DNA of 64,000 nucleotides from Lysobacteraceae bacterium (GCA_023954075.1 JAMLIV010000016.1:17894-81893), one strand, 5' to 3'; numbered from the stretch's first letter, positions 26,018 to 34,363 are shown. Made by a program: numbers and translations. The notes: a model not told the origin generated them from the sequence alone.

Positions 26018-27316
26018 ATGTTTGCCTATTACCTTCGTCTGGCTCTGCGCAGCTTCCGCCGCAACAAGGCGCTGACCGCGCTGATGGTGCTGGCGATCGC
26101 GCTGGGCATCGGCGCGACGATGACCACGCTGACGGTGTTCCATGTGCTGTCGGGTGACCCGATTCCGCAAAAGAGCGCGCGCTTGTTCTACGTGCAGCTC
26201 GATCCGCGCACCCGCGAGGGCTACCAGCCTGGCGAAGAGCCGGAGTGGCAGTTGACCCGCTACGACGCCGAGGAGCTGTTGCGCCAGAAGCGTGCGCCGC
26301 GCCAGGCGCTGATGACCGGTGGCGGCGGCATCGTGGAGCCGCGCGATACGGGCCTCAAGCCGTTCAGCGTCGGAGCACGCTATGCCTCTGCGGATTTCTT
26401 CCCGATGTTCGACACGCCGTTCCTCCATGGCTCGGGCTGGACCACTGCCGAGGATGTGAGCCATGCGCGGGTGGCGGTGATCAGTCGTGCGCTGAATGAA
26501 AAACTGTTCGGCGAAAGCAGCGGCGTGGGCCGGGAGGTCCGGTTCGACGGGAACGCGCTGCATGTGGTCGGCGTGCTCGACACCTGGAACCCGCAGCCAT
26601 TGTTCTACGACCTGCGCGGTTACGACCGCCAGGAGGACGTTTTCATCCCCTTTTCCACTTCGCGAGACCTGAAGCTGGATCGCCGCGGGACGATGAACTG
26701 TTTCGGTCGCGAGATCGTCAACGACCAGACCGCGCTGAACGTGCCCTGCGCCTGGATCCAGTACTGGGTGGAACTGGACTCGCCGGCCGATGCGCCCGCG
26801 TTCAAGGCCTATCTGGACAACTATTCCGAGCAGCAGCGCGCCGCCGGCCGCTTCGAGCGCCCGGCCAACACCCGCCTGCGCGACGTGATGACGTGGCTGG
26901 ATCATCGCGGCGTGGTGCCTGGCGACGTGCGGCTGCAGATGTGGCTGGCCTTCGGTTTCCTGCTGGTGTGTCTGGTCAACACGGTGGGTCTGCTGCTGGC
27001 CAAGTTCCTGCGCCGCAGTGGCGAGATCGGCGTGCGTCGCGCGCTGGGTGCCAGCCGCGCGGAGATCTTCCGGCAATGCCTGGTCGAGGCCGGAGCCATT
27101 GGTCTGGCCGGTGGCGTGCTGGGCCTGCTGCTGGCGTTGGGCGGCCTGTGGGTGGTGCGCCAACGGCCTGCCGACTACGCCTCGCTGGCGCATCTGGATG
27201 GCTCGATGCTGCTGCTGACGTTCGCGCTGGCGCTCATCGCCAGCCTGCTGGCTGGCGTGTTGCCGGCGTGGCGTGCGATGCAGGTGCCGCCTGCCCTGCA
27301 ACTGAAATCCCAGTAG
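26018..27316 (+). CDS. MacB/FtsX-type permease, pair 2 member A
   Basis: A protein of 432 residues, a paralogue of the pair 1 A gene at 23450: MFAYYLRLALRSFRRNKALT, a first helix with LMVLAIALGIGATMTTLTV, a periplasmic domain with SADFFPMFDTPFLHGSGW, then LAFGFLLVCLVNTVGLLLAK and IGVRRALGASRAEIF. Start 26018 has GAGGAG 8 bases upstream. The paralogues differ most in the periplasmic domain, where A-type members have two cysteine-containing loops (MNCFGREIVN and NVPCAWIQYW here) and could bind distinct cargo. It follows pair 1 member B by 17 bases. Confidence 0.9.
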   Translation: MFAYYLRLALRSFRRNKALTALMVLAIALGIGATMTTLTVFHVLSGDPIPQKSARLFYVQLDPRTREGYQPGEEPEWQLTRYDAEELLRQKRAPRQALMTGGGGIVEPRDTGLKPFSVGARYASADFFPMFDTPFLHGSGWTTAEDVSHARVAVISRALNEKLFGESSGVGREVRFDGNALHVVGVLDTWNPQPLFYDLRGYDRQEDVFIPFSTSRDLKLDRRGTMNCFGREIVNDQTALNVPCAWIQYWVELDSPADAPAFKAYLDNYSEQQRAAGRFERPANTRLRDVMTWLDHRGVVPGDVRLQMWLAFGFLLVCLVNTVGLLLAKFLRRSGEIGVRRALGASRAEIFRQCLVEAGAIGLAGGVLGLLLALGGLWVVRQRPADYASLAHLDGSMLLLTFALALIASLLAGVLPAWRAMQVPPALQLKSQ

Positions 27317-27364
27317 GTCGGGGCTGCGCCTCCGTCGCTTCCACTGGCCGAGGCACGCCCCGAC
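27317..27364. repeat. GTCGGGGC palindromic repeat between permease genes
   Basis: GTCGGGGC (27317-27324) and GCCCCGAC (27357-27364) are perfect inverted arms 32 bases apart, preceded by GTAG. This intergenic repeat sits directly after the stop of pair 2 member A, in the largest gap (157 bases) of the operon, where it may affect transcript stability. Confidence 0.6.
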
Positions 27365-27473
27365 ACACCAAAGATCGATGCAGTGTCGCCAATGTTTTCG
27401 AACGTCCGCGCCCTTCCAAGCCATCGGGCGCACAGCCCCGATCCACGGCTCTCGACATACCACTGAGGTCACC

Positions 27474-28697
27474 ATGGAAATCCGTCCCATCCTGTCCACC
27501 TTGCGCCGCCACAAGACCGCGGCCGGCCTGATCGTGCTGGAGATCGCGCTGAGCTGCGCGATCTTGTGCAACGCGCTGTTCATCGTCGGCGAGCGCCTGG
27601 ATGTGCTGAATCTGCGCAGCGGTGTGGATGATGCACTGCTGGTGGAGATCGGTTTGAGCGGCGTCGGGCAGCAAGCCGATGCCGACGCCCGCAGCGCCGA
27701 GGACCTGGCCGTGCTGCGCGCCATTTCCGGCGTCGAGTCCGTGGCCATCATCAACCAGTTGCCGTTCCAGAGTGGCAGCTGGAACAGCTCGCTCGCGCTC
27801 ACCGCCGAGCAGGAGATCCCGACGCTCAACGCGGCCCAGTACATGGTGGGCGAGGGCGCATTGGAGACGCTGGGCCTGGATCTGGTCGCCGGCCGGGACT
27901 TCGAGGCCGGCGAATACATGAGCAGCGACGTGCTGAGCAACGTGGAGGACGTCCAGGGGCTCACCTCGTCCGTGATCCTGAGCAAGGCGGCTGCCGACAG
28001 GCTGTTCCCCGAGGGTGGCGCGGTCGGCAAGACCGTGTACATGGCCAATATCCCGCTGACCATCGTCGGTGTGGTCGACACCCTGCTGCGCCCAAACCTG
28101 ATGGACAACAACCGGACCCAGTCGATGATCTTTCCGATCCGCATGAACTTCAACAATGGCGGTCGCTACGTGATCCGCGTGGCCGATCCGTCGCGTCGCG
28201 CCGAGGTGCTGGACCAGGCGCTGGCCGCGCTGGACGACAATGATCCCAACCGACTGGTCTGGCGCCAGCGCAGTTTCGAGGAAAGCCGCGCGCGGTACTT
28301 CGCCAACGACCGCGACATGATCGGCCTGTTGCTGCTGGTCAGCGCACTGCTGCTGTTCATCACCGCGCTGGGCATCGTCGGGCTGACCAGTTTCTGGGTG
28401 GGCCAGCGTACCCGCCAGATCGGCATCCGCCGCGCGCTGGGTGCCACGCGCGGGCAGGTGCTGCGCTATTTCCAGGTGGAGAATTTCCTGCTTGCCGGCA
28501 GCGGCATCGCGCTCGGGCTCGGCCTGGCGTTCGGGCTCAACCAGTGGCTGATGGCGCATTACGAGCTGGCGCGCCTGCCGCTGGCCTACCTGCCATTGGG
28601 CGCGCTGACGCTTTGGCTGCTGGGTCAGATCGCCGTGTTCGGGCCGGCGCGGCGCGCCGCCAGCGTGCCGCCGGCCATCGCCACCCGCAGCGCGTAA
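27474..28697 (+). CDS. MacB/FtsX-type permease, pair 2 member B
   Basis: A protein of 407 residues, a paralogue of the pair 1 B gene at 24786: first helix AAGLIVLEIALSCAILCNALF, periplasmic domain to about 280, then MIGLLLLVSALLLFITALGI and IGIRRALGATRGQVLRYFQVEN, ending AASVPPAIATRSA. The ATG at 27474 with GAGG upstream is chosen; the frame runs further upstream only through the palindromic repeat region. It lies 157 bases after the A gene, unlike the tight spacing elsewhere, so the pair may be stabilised or expressed differently. It is the last transport gene before the toxin-antitoxin pair. Confidence 0.9.
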   Translation: MEIRPILSTLRRHKTAAGLIVLEIALSCAILCNALFIVGERLDVLNLRSGVDDALLVEIGLSGVGQQADADARSAEDLAVLRAISGVESVAIINQLPFQSGSWNSSLALTAEQEIPTLNAAQYMVGEGALETLGLDLVAGRDFEAGEYMSSDVLSNVEDVQGLTSSVILSKAAADRLFPEGGAVGKTVYMANIPLTIVGVVDTLLRPNLMDNNRTQSMIFPIRMNFNNGGRYVIRVADPSRRAEVLDQALAALDDNDPNRLVWRQRSFEESRARYFANDRDMIGLLLLVSALLLFITALGIVGLTSFWVGQRTRQIGIRRALGATRGQVLRYFQVENFLLAGSGIALGLGLAFGLNQWLMAHYELARLPLAYLPLGALTLWLLGQIAVFGPARRAASVPPAIATRSA

Positions 28698-28709
28698 ATG
28701 CGGATGTGC

Positions 28710-28737
28710 TATATTATGACCATGGTCGCATGGTCAT
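28710..28737 (+). promoter_or_regulatory. Candidate promoter and operator of the toxin-antitoxin pair
   Basis: A -10-like TATATT (28710-28715) abuts a perfect 9-bp inverted repeat: ATGACCATG (28716-28724), spacer GTCG, CATGGTCAT (28729-28737), ending 10 bases before the antitoxin ATG. This AT-rich palindrome is unlike the surrounding GC-rich sequence and fits an autoregulation site for a Phd-type antitoxin, alone or with the toxin. A -35 element is not clear. Confidence 0.55.
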
Positions 28738-28747
28738 GGTTATTCCT

Positions 28748-28981
28748 ATGGAAACCCATATCTCAAAATCGCAATTCAAGGCCCGGGCGCTGGAGTACTT
28801 CCGCCAGGTGGAAGCCGATGGCAAGCCCATCGTCGTGACCGACCACGGCAAGCCGACGCTGGAGATTCGCCCTTACCAGCCGCGTGATCGCGATCCGCTG
28901 AGCCTCCTGCGCGGCACCCTGCTGCGCTACGAGGCACCCACCGAGCCGGTGGCGGCGGACGAATGGGAGGCGCTGGGTTGA
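28748..28981 (+). CDS. Phd/YefM-type antitoxin
   Basis: A protein of 77 residues: METHISKSQFKARALEYFRQ, then VEADGKPIVVTDHGKPTLEIRPYQP. This is the Phd/YefM N-terminal dimerisation and DNA-binding fold (start, short helix, and the conserved G-x-P-hydrophobic-VT-x-HGKP segment). The C-terminal part (RDPLSLLRGTLLRYEAPTEPVAAD, then EWEALG) would wrap the toxin, and the DEWEALG ending is typical for partners of PIN toxins. ATG 28748 is chosen for the match to the family; two in-frame ATGs lie just upstream, inside the palindrome. It precedes and overlaps the PIN toxin gene and probably represses the pair. Confidence 0.85.
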   Translation: METHISKSQFKARALEYFRQVEADGKPIVVTDHGKPTLEIRPYQPRDRDPLSLLRGTLLRYEAPTEPVAADEWEALG

Positions 28982-29376
28982 TCGTCCTGGATACCCATGC
29001 GTTGCTGTGGTGGGTTGCAGGCGAACACGCCGCGCTCTCACCCACTGCGCTGCGGGCCATCGAAGCCGAGCGCGAGGGCGGTCGCATTGCCGTTTCCTCG
29101 ATCAGTGCATGGGAGCTGGCGACGCTGGTCGCGCGCGGACGTGTGGCGCTGTCCGTCGATGTCGGCCAATGGCTGGAGCTGGTCGGGCAGATCGAGGCCG
29201 TGGAGTTCGTGCCGGTGGACAACACCATCGCGATCCAGAGCGTGGAATTGCCCGGTGACTTCCACAAGGACCCTGCCGATCGTCTGATCGTGGCTACCGC
29301 GCGCGTGCTCGACGCGCCGCTGGTCACCGCCGACGAAAAGATCCACGCCTACCCGCATCTGCGCACGATTTGGTAA
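28978..29376 (+). CDS. PIN-domain toxin (VapC-like)
   Basis: A PIN-domain ribonuclease of 132 residues. The TTG at 28978 overlaps the antitoxin TGA and has GGGAGG about 8 bases upstream; it gives the canonical start MIVLDTHALLWW. An ATG at 28963 would add five residues. The acidic residues that bind the metal are present: Asp5, Glu46 (SAWELATL), Asp101 (ADRLIVATA) and Asp119 (TADEKI). Free toxin should cleave RNA, often tRNA or rRNA, and stop growth until the antitoxin returns. The stop TAA ends two bases before the start codon of the response regulator gene, so the regulator is likely translated from the same transcript. Confidence 0.85.
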   Translation: MIVLDTHALLWWVAGEHAALSPTALRAIEAEREGGRIAVSSISAWELATLVARGRVALSVDVGQWLELVGQIEAVEFVPVDNTIAIQSVELPGDFHKDPADRLIVATARVLDAPLVTADEKIHAYPHLRTIW

Positions 29377-29378
29377 CC

Positions 29379-30728
29379 ATGCCCACCATCCTCGTCATCG
29401 ACGACAATCCTGCCGTCATCACCGCGCTGGAGACGCTGTTCTCCCTGCACGACATCCGGACGCTGGGCGCCGATTCGCCCGAGGCGGGATTGGAAGCGCT
29501 GCGCGGCGATGGCGTGGATCTGGTGATCCAGGACATGAACTTCCGCGCCGATACCACCTCCGGCGAGGAGGGCGTGGCCCTGTTCCGGCAGATTCGCGTG
29601 CGGCACCCCGATATGCCGGTGATTCTGCTGACGGCGTGGACGCATCTGGAATCCGCGGTCGATCTGGTCAAGGCCGGTGCCGCGGATTACCTGGGCAAGC
29701 CCTGGGACGACGCTCGGCTGCTGGCCAGCATCAACAACCTTCTGGAACTGGCTGAAACCCGGCACGCGCTGGACCAGCGTCGCGCCGAGGAGCAGCGTCG
29801 CCGCTCGACCCTGGCCGACGGCCACGCGCTGTGCGGATTCGTGTACGAGGACGGTGCCACCGAGGCGGTGCTCCAGCTGGCATTGCAGGTGGCGCGTTCG
29901 GATCTGCCGGTCTTGGTCACCGGCCCCAATGGCAGCGGCAAGGAAAAGATCGCCGAAATCCTGCACGCCAACTCGGCGGTGAAGAACGGACCATTCGTGG
30001 CAGTGAACTGTGGCGCACTGCCGCACGAGCTGATCGAGGCCGAGTTGTTTGGCGCAGAACCCGGGGCGTATACCGGTGCCGGCACCAAGGCGCGGGCCGG
30101 CAAGTTCGAGGCGGCCGATGGCGGCACCCTGTTCCTGGACGAAATCGGCACCTTGCCGCTGGCCGGGCAGGTGAAGCTGTTGCGGGTGCTGGAAACCGGG
30201 CGCTTCCAGCGCCTGGGTGGCAATCAGGAGCGCAGCGTGAAGGTGCGCGTGGTCAGCGCCACCAATGCCGATCTGTCCGCGATGATCGCCGATGGCCGCT
30301 TCCGCGAGGATCTCTATTACCGGCTAAATGGCATCGAGCTGCAGCTGCCGCCGCTGACGCAGCGCCGGCGCGACATCCTGCCGCTGGCACGGCATTTCCT
30401 GCCTCCAGGCAAAAGCCTTTCCGAGGCCGCGGCGCGCGCCCTGATGACCCATTCCTGGCCCGGCAACGTGCGCGAGTTGCGCAACGTGATGCAGCGCGCG
30501 GCGCTGCTTTCGGCAGGCACCATCGACGTGGCCGCATTGGGCCTGCCTGCGGCTTCGCCGGCCCCGGCAGGCGTGGATGCGCCGGCAGCGGCCGAGCCGG
30601 ATCGAACCATGATCGAGGCCGCACTGGAGCGCAACGGAGGGGTGCTGGCGCAGGCGGCGGCGGAACTGGGTCTCTCACGCCAGGCCCTGTACCGGCGCCT
30701 GGAACGCTACGGCATCGCGCGCGATTAG
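29379..30728 (+). CDS. NtrC-type sigma-54-dependent response regulator
   Basis: A protein of 449 residues: receiver domain (1-120; Asp8, Asp9, phosphoacceptor Asp52, Lys107), AAA+ domain (about 150-380) and a Fis-type helix-turn-helix (about 405-447, AAAELGLSRQALYRRLERYG). Walker A reads GPNGSGKE (182-189) rather than the usual GETGTGKE, and the sigma-54 contact loop is GAYTGA (229-234), a phenylalanine-to-tyrosine change that usually still works. Walker B is GGTLFLDEIG. The ATG at 29379 lies 2 bases after the toxin stop and the kinase starts 2 bases after this gene. Together with the sigma-54 promoter at 21422 it is the natural activator of the efflux operon. Confidence 0.93.
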   Translation: MPTILVIDDNPAVITALETLFSLHDIRTLGADSPEAGLEALRGDGVDLVIQDMNFRADTTSGEEGVALFRQIRVRHPDMPVILLTAWTHLESAVDLVKAGAADYLGKPWDDARLLASINNLLELAETRHALDQRRAEEQRRRSTLADGHALCGFVYEDGATEAVLQLALQVARSDLPVLVTGPNGSGKEKIAEILHANSAVKNGPFVAVNCGALPHELIEAELFGAEPGAYTGAGTKARAGKFEAADGGTLFLDEIGTLPLAGQVKLLRVLETGRFQRLGGNQERSVKVRVVSATNADLSAMIADGRFREDLYYRLNGIELQLPPLTQRRRDILPLARHFLPPGKSLSEAAARALMTHSWPGNVRELRNVMQRAALLSAGTIDVAALGLPAASPAPAGVDAPAAAEPDRTMIEAALERNGGVLAQAAAELGLSRQALYRRLERYGIARD

Positions 30729-30730
30729 CC

Positions 30731-32047
30731 ATGGGCCGCCTGCGCAGCATGGGCCTGAACGCCCGCGTGATTGTGGTGGCACTGGCCGCAGCGATGGCGG
30801 CGGTGTTGACGACCCTGCTGTTCACGCGCTGGTTGCCGCCGTGGTTGGCGGCATTGTCGGGCATGGCCGTGGCCATCATCGTGGCGACTGCGCTGGCCTG
30901 GCAGGTGCTAGGCGGGATGCGTGCATTGTTCCGCGCCCTGGCCGGCACGGTGGCGGCCTATCGCGATGGCGACTTCAGCTTCGGCATCCACTGGGATGGC
31001 GCGGCCGATCTGGCCGAACTGGTCGGTGCGCACAATGCCCTGGGCGATGTGCTGCGCGATCAGCGCCAGGCTCTGGTACAGCGCGAACTGCTGCTCGATA
31101 CCGTGTTGCAGAACACCCCGGTCGCGATGCTGCTGCTCGATCCATCGCGCCACGTCGTGCTGGGCAATCTCGCCGCGCGCCGCCTGCTGGGTGAGGGGCG
31201 GCGGCTGGAGGGGCGCAGCTTCGATGCCGTGCTCGATGGCCTGGATCCTGCGGTACGCGAGGCATTGTCCCGTCGCACGGATGGCCTGTTCACCGTGGGG
31301 CGGGCGGAAGCCGAGGAGATCTACCATCTGGCGCGCCGCAACTTCCTGCTCAATGGCCGGGCGCACGAGCTGGTGATGCTGCGCCAGCTCACCGCCGAGC
31401 TGCGCCGCCAGGAGGTGCAAACCTGGAAGAAGGTCATCCGCGTCATCAGCCATGAGCTGAACAACTCGTTGGCACCCATCGCCTCGCTGGCGCACTCGGG
31501 CGCCGAACTGCTGCGCCGCGGGCAGTACCAGCGTCTGCCGCTGGCGCTGGCCACCATCGAAGAGCGTTCCCGCCACCTGGAGGGCTTCATCCACGGCTAC
31601 GCGCGCTTCGCCAAGCTGCCCGCACCGCAGGCCGTCGAGCTGGCGTGGCGCCCATTCATCGACCGGCTCGCCTCCCAGGCCACCTTCGAAATCGAACTGG
31701 AGCCGGAGGACGGCCGCGCCTGTTTCGATGCCGCACAGCTGGAGCAGGCCCTGCTCAACCTGTTGAAGAACGCGCACGAGTCCGGCTCGGCGGAATCCGA
31801 GGTGCGGCTGACGGTGCGGCGCGTGCCGCAGGGCTGGCGCATCGAGGTGCGTGATCGCGGTGACGGGATGAGCGAGGCGGTGCTCGCCAATGCCCTGCTG
31901 CCTTTTTATTCCACCAAACGCCAGGGCACCGGCCTGGGCCTGGCGCTGGCGCGCGAGATCATCGAGGCTCACGGAGGGCGCATCGGCCTGGGCAACCGCG
32001 CCGGTGGCGGCTTGTGCGTGAGCCTGCTGCTGCCCGACACGATGTGA
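30731..32047 (+). CDS. Sensor histidine kinase, NtrB/NtrY-like
   Basis: A protein of 438 residues. Two membrane helices at about 11-30 and 39-60 with a very short periplasmic loop, then a HAMP-like linker, a PAS domain (about 115-220, VLQNTPVAMLLLD), the phosphotransfer helix with His241 in ISHELNNSLAPI, and an ATPase domain with LLKNAHES (N box), VRDRGDGM (G1) and STKRQGTGLGLALAREIIEAHGG (G2). The HELNN motif is that of NtrY/NtrB-type kinases that pair with sigma-54 regulators. The almost absent periplasmic loop suggests sensing within the membrane or cytoplasm. It is coupled to the regulator gene (2-base gap). Confidence 0.92.
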   Translation: MGRLRSMGLNARVIVVALAAAMAAVLTTLLFTRWLPPWLAALSGMAVAIIVATALAWQVLGGMRALFRALAGTVAAYRDGDFSFGIHWDGAADLAELVGAHNALGDVLRDQRQALVQRELLLDTVLQNTPVAMLLLDPSRHVVLGNLAARRLLGEGRRLEGRSFDAVLDGLDPAVREALSRRTDGLFTVGRAEAEEIYHLARRNFLLNGRAHELVMLRQLTAELRRQEVQTWKKVIRVISHELNNSLAPIASLAHSGAELLRRGQYQRLPLALATIEERSRHLEGFIHGYARFAKLPAPQAVELAWRPFIDRLASQATFEIELEPEDGRACFDAAQLEQALLNLLKNAHESGSAESEVRLTVRRVPQGWRIEVRDRGDGMSEAVLANALLPFYSTKRQGTGLGLALAREIIEAHGGRIGLGNRAGGGLCVSLLLPDTM

Positions 32048-32115
32048 CCCTGGCACGCGGCGGTCCGGCACGGGGCGACAGCCGACCCAACAGGCAATGC
32101 TGCACCGCGTCATGG

Positions 32116-32145
32116 TTGTCCACGGCGCGGATCGCCTGCTATACT
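32116..32145 (+). promoter_or_regulatory. Sigma-70 promoter of the atp operon
   Basis: TTGTCC (32116-32121), an 18-base spacer and TATACT (32140-32145) form a good promoter. Transcription should begin near 32152, about 58 bases before the atpI start codon. Confidence 0.65.
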
Positions 32146-32209
32146 TGATGGGCTTGGCAGGACGTTTCCGCGCCGTTTGCGGCACGTCTCCCCGAACCGG
32201 AAGGCAACC

Positions 32210-32578
32210 GTGCTCAACTCCGTGACCCATGGCCGACGGCAGGCCCACAAGGCGCTGATCGTCCAACTGGTTGCGGTGGCTGCAACCGCATTGGCCCTCT
32301 TGGCCGCCAGCCCGGCGCATGCGCTGGCGGCGGCCCTGGGTGGCGGCGCGCTCGCGCTGGGAGGCTGGCTGTCGGCGTGGGTGGCCCTGAGTGGCGAGAC
32401 ACCGGCCGCGGCCGGGCTCGCGCTGGGGCGCCTGGTGACGGGGCTTGTGCTCAAGTGGGCGGTGCTGATCGCGGCGCTCCTGCTTGGGCTGGCGGTATGG
32501 AAACTGCCCCCTGCGGCTCTGGTCACCGGCGTCATCGTCGCGCTTGTGGCGCAAATCCTCGCGATGCTGCGGCGCTGA
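32210..32578 (+). CDS. atpI: ATP synthase protein I
   Basis: AtpI has 122 residues and four hydrophobic stretches (ALIVQLVAVAATALALLAAS, AAALGGGALALGGWLSAWVAL, LGRLVTGLVLKWAVLIAALL and LVTGVIVALVAQILAM). It starts at GTG 32210 after GGAAGG; the open frame from 32177 has no ribosome site. AtpI helps c-ring assembly or magnesium supply and is not part of the final enzyme. Its length and place before atpB are typical for gammaproteobacteria. It is the first gene of the operon, and it is low in charged residues apart from the N-terminal HGRRQAHK segment. Confidence 0.85.
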   Translation: MLNSVTHGRRQAHKALIVQLVAVAATALALLAASPAHALAAALGGGALALGGWLSAWVALSGETPAAAGLALGRLVTGLVLKWAVLIAALLLGLAVWKLPPAALVTGVIVALVAQILAMLRR

Positions 32579-32621
32579 GCGGCTTCCCTCTACAACTCCA
32601 TCGGTTTTCAGGGTCCAACAC

Positions 32622-33419
32622 ATGACGGTCGAGGCGGAACTCACTCCGGCAAGTTACATCGGGCACCATCTCCAGTACCTTGAAAAGCAGGTTGGCGAGG
32701 GCTCGTTCTGGACGCTGCATCTGGACACCCTGATCACCTCCGGCCTGCTTGGCCTGCTGATGGTGTTGGCTTTCTGGCTGGCCACGCGCAAGGCGACCTC
32801 CGGGGTTCCAGGCAAATGGCAGGCCTTCGTCGAGATCATGCTCGAGTTCGCCGACCGCCAGGCGCGCGACATCTACCACGGCAAGAGCAAGCTGGTCACG
32901 CCCATCGCGATCACGCTGTTCTTCTGGATCCTCCTGCTCAACGCCACCAAGTTCATCCCGGCCGACTTCATCGCCAAGCCGCTGGAGCTGCTCGGCGTTC
33001 CCTACTGGAAGCCGGTGCCCACCGCCGACGTGAACGCCACGCTCGGGCTGTCGATCAGCGTGTTCTTCCTGACCCTGTTCTTCGCGCTCAAGTCCAAGGG
33101 CGTGGGCGGGCTCACCAAGGAATTCCTGACCGCGCCGTTCGGCAAGTGGATGGTGCCGTTCAACCTCATCCTCAACATCGTCGAGTGGCTCTCCAAGCCG
33201 GTGTCGCTGGCGATGCGTCTTTTCGGCAACATGTTCGGCGGCGAGATCGTCTTCCTGCTGATCTGGGTACTGGGCGGCGCGGGCATCCTCGGGATGCTCG
33301 GCGGCGCCACCTTCGGCCTGGGCTGGATGATCTTCCACATCCTCGTGGTGCCGCTGCAGGCCTTCATCTTCATGATGCTGTCGATCGTCTACCTCAGCCT
33401 GGCCGAAGACAGCCACTGA
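32622..33419 (+). CDS. atpB: ATP synthase F0 subunit a
   Basis: AtpB has 265 residues with five to six membrane helices; it holds the two half-channels by which protons reach the c-ring. The essential arginine is in SLAMRLFGNMFGGEIVFLL, and the helix FHILVVPLQAFIFMMLSIVYLSLAE completes the channel. The start at 32622 (CACATGACGGTC) gives MTVEAELTPASYIGHHL; the N-terminal part matches E. coli AtpB (271 residues). Residue choice is that of a proton-type enzyme. The gap to atpI is 43 bases. Confidence 0.95.
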   Translation: MTVEAELTPASYIGHHLQYLEKQVGEGSFWTLHLDTLITSGLLGLLMVLAFWLATRKATSGVPGKWQAFVEIMLEFADRQARDIYHGKSKLVTPIAITLFFWILLLNATKFIPADFIAKPLELLGVPYWKPVPTADVNATLGLSISVFFLTLFFALKSKGVGGLTKEFLTAPFGKWMVPFNLILNIVEWLSKPVSLAMRLFGNMFGGEIVFLLIWVLGGAGILGMLGGATFGLGWMIFHILVVPLQAFIFMMLSIVYLSLAEDSH

Positions 33420-33480
33420 CGTTGTTGCTTTACCCGATTTTCCTTTCCTCAACCCTCAGCTATCCGTTTCGGAGTACACC

Positions 33481-33765
33481 ATGGAAACTTTGACCGCCCT
33501 CGCTAACCTCCAGGCCTGGTCCGTTCTGGGCATCGGCATCATGATCGGCTTGAGCGCGCTGGGCGCCGGCCTGGGTCTGGCCATCATGGCCGGCAAGTTC
33601 CTCGAGTCTTCCGCCCGCCAGCCCGAGCTGATCCCGGTGCTGCAGGTCCGCATGTTCATCACCGCCGGCCTGATCGACGCCCCGTTCATCATCTCGGCCG
33701 CGGTCGGCCTGCTGTTCGCCTTTGCCAGCCCGTTCCTGAGCGCGCTGCAGGCCTACATCGGCTGA
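33481..33765 (+). CDS. atpE: ATP synthase F0 subunit c
   Basis: AtpE has 94 residues that form a two-helix hairpin: helix 1 [26 protein letters not shown], the polar loop [12 protein letters not shown], and helix 2 with the proton-carrying Asp66 in [12 protein letters not shown] carboxylate Asp with no Gln/Ser partners fits proton, not sodium, coupling. The ring made of many copies rotates against subunit a. It sits 61 bases after atpB, with a ribosome site near the start (CGGAGTACACC). Confidence 0.95.
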   Translation: METLTALANLQAWSVLGIGIMIGLSALGAGLGLAIMAGKFLESSARQPELIPVLQVRMFITAGLIDAPFIISAAVGLLFAFASPFLSALQAYIG

Positions 33766-33877
33766 TCGACGCCGGCCCGGGCGCGCGCCGATCTCCCGAT
33801 CCGCGCGCCTGCCGGGCCGACCGGATCCCTTCCGGCACCGTTGCCGGAAGCACCCCGACCCCAGGCAGAGCGTACCC

Positions 33878-34348
33878 ATGAACCTCAATCTGACCCTGAT
33901 TGCCCAGGCGCTGGCCTTCGCCAGCCTGATCTGGCTGATCGCACGCTTCATCTGGCCGCCCCTGCTCAACGCGATCGAGGAACGCCAGAAGAAGATCGCC
34001 GAGGGCCTGGCCGCCGCGGACAAGAGCCAGGAAAGCCTGGCCCAGGCCGAAGCGCAGATTTCCGAACTGCTGCGCGAGGCGCGCACCAAGGCCAACCAGA
34101 TCATCGACCAGGCCAACGCCCGCGCCAACCAGCTCATCGAGCAGGCAAAGCACGAGGCGATCGCCGAGGCCGAGCAGCAGAAGACGCTGGCGCAGGCCGA
34201 GATCCAGTCGGCCACGTTCCGCGCCAAGGAAGAGCTGCGCCGCCAGGTGGCCGACCTCGCAGTGGCCGGTGCCGAGAAGCTGATTTCACGCCAGATCGAC
34301 GGCAGCGCCCAGAAGGCCCTGCTCGACGAACTCGCCGCCCAGCTTTGA
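33878..34348 (+). CDS. atpF: ATP synthase F0 subunit b
   Basis: AtpF has 156 residues: one N-terminal membrane helix ([19 protein letters not shown]), then a long charged coiled coil (about 30-140, rich in Glu, Ala and Gln) that forms the peripheral stalk with subunit delta. The length equals the E. coli protein (156). The gap to atpE is 112 bases and holds a GC-rich stretch (CCGGCCCGGGCGCGC) that can fold, common between atpE and atpF because the c subunit is needed in excess. Confidence 0.95.
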   Translation: MNLNLTLIAQALAFASLIWLIARFIWPPLLNAIEERQKKIAEGLAAADKSQESLAQAEAQISELLREARTKANQIIDQANARANQLIEQAKHEAIAEAEQQKTLAQAEIQSATFRAKEELRRQVADLAVAGAEKLISRQIDGSAQKALLDELAAQL

Positions 34349-34363
34349 TTCCGGAGCCTTGCG

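Noticed and set aside
27317..27473. A second sigma-54 promoter before permease B2
   Set aside because: TGGCCGAGGCACGCC has the GG and GC only 11 bases apart, so the spacing is wrong.
30908..32644. 578-codon minus-strand frame opposite the histidine kinase and atpI
   Set aside because: The plus-strand kinase has every family motif; this frame does not resemble any protein.
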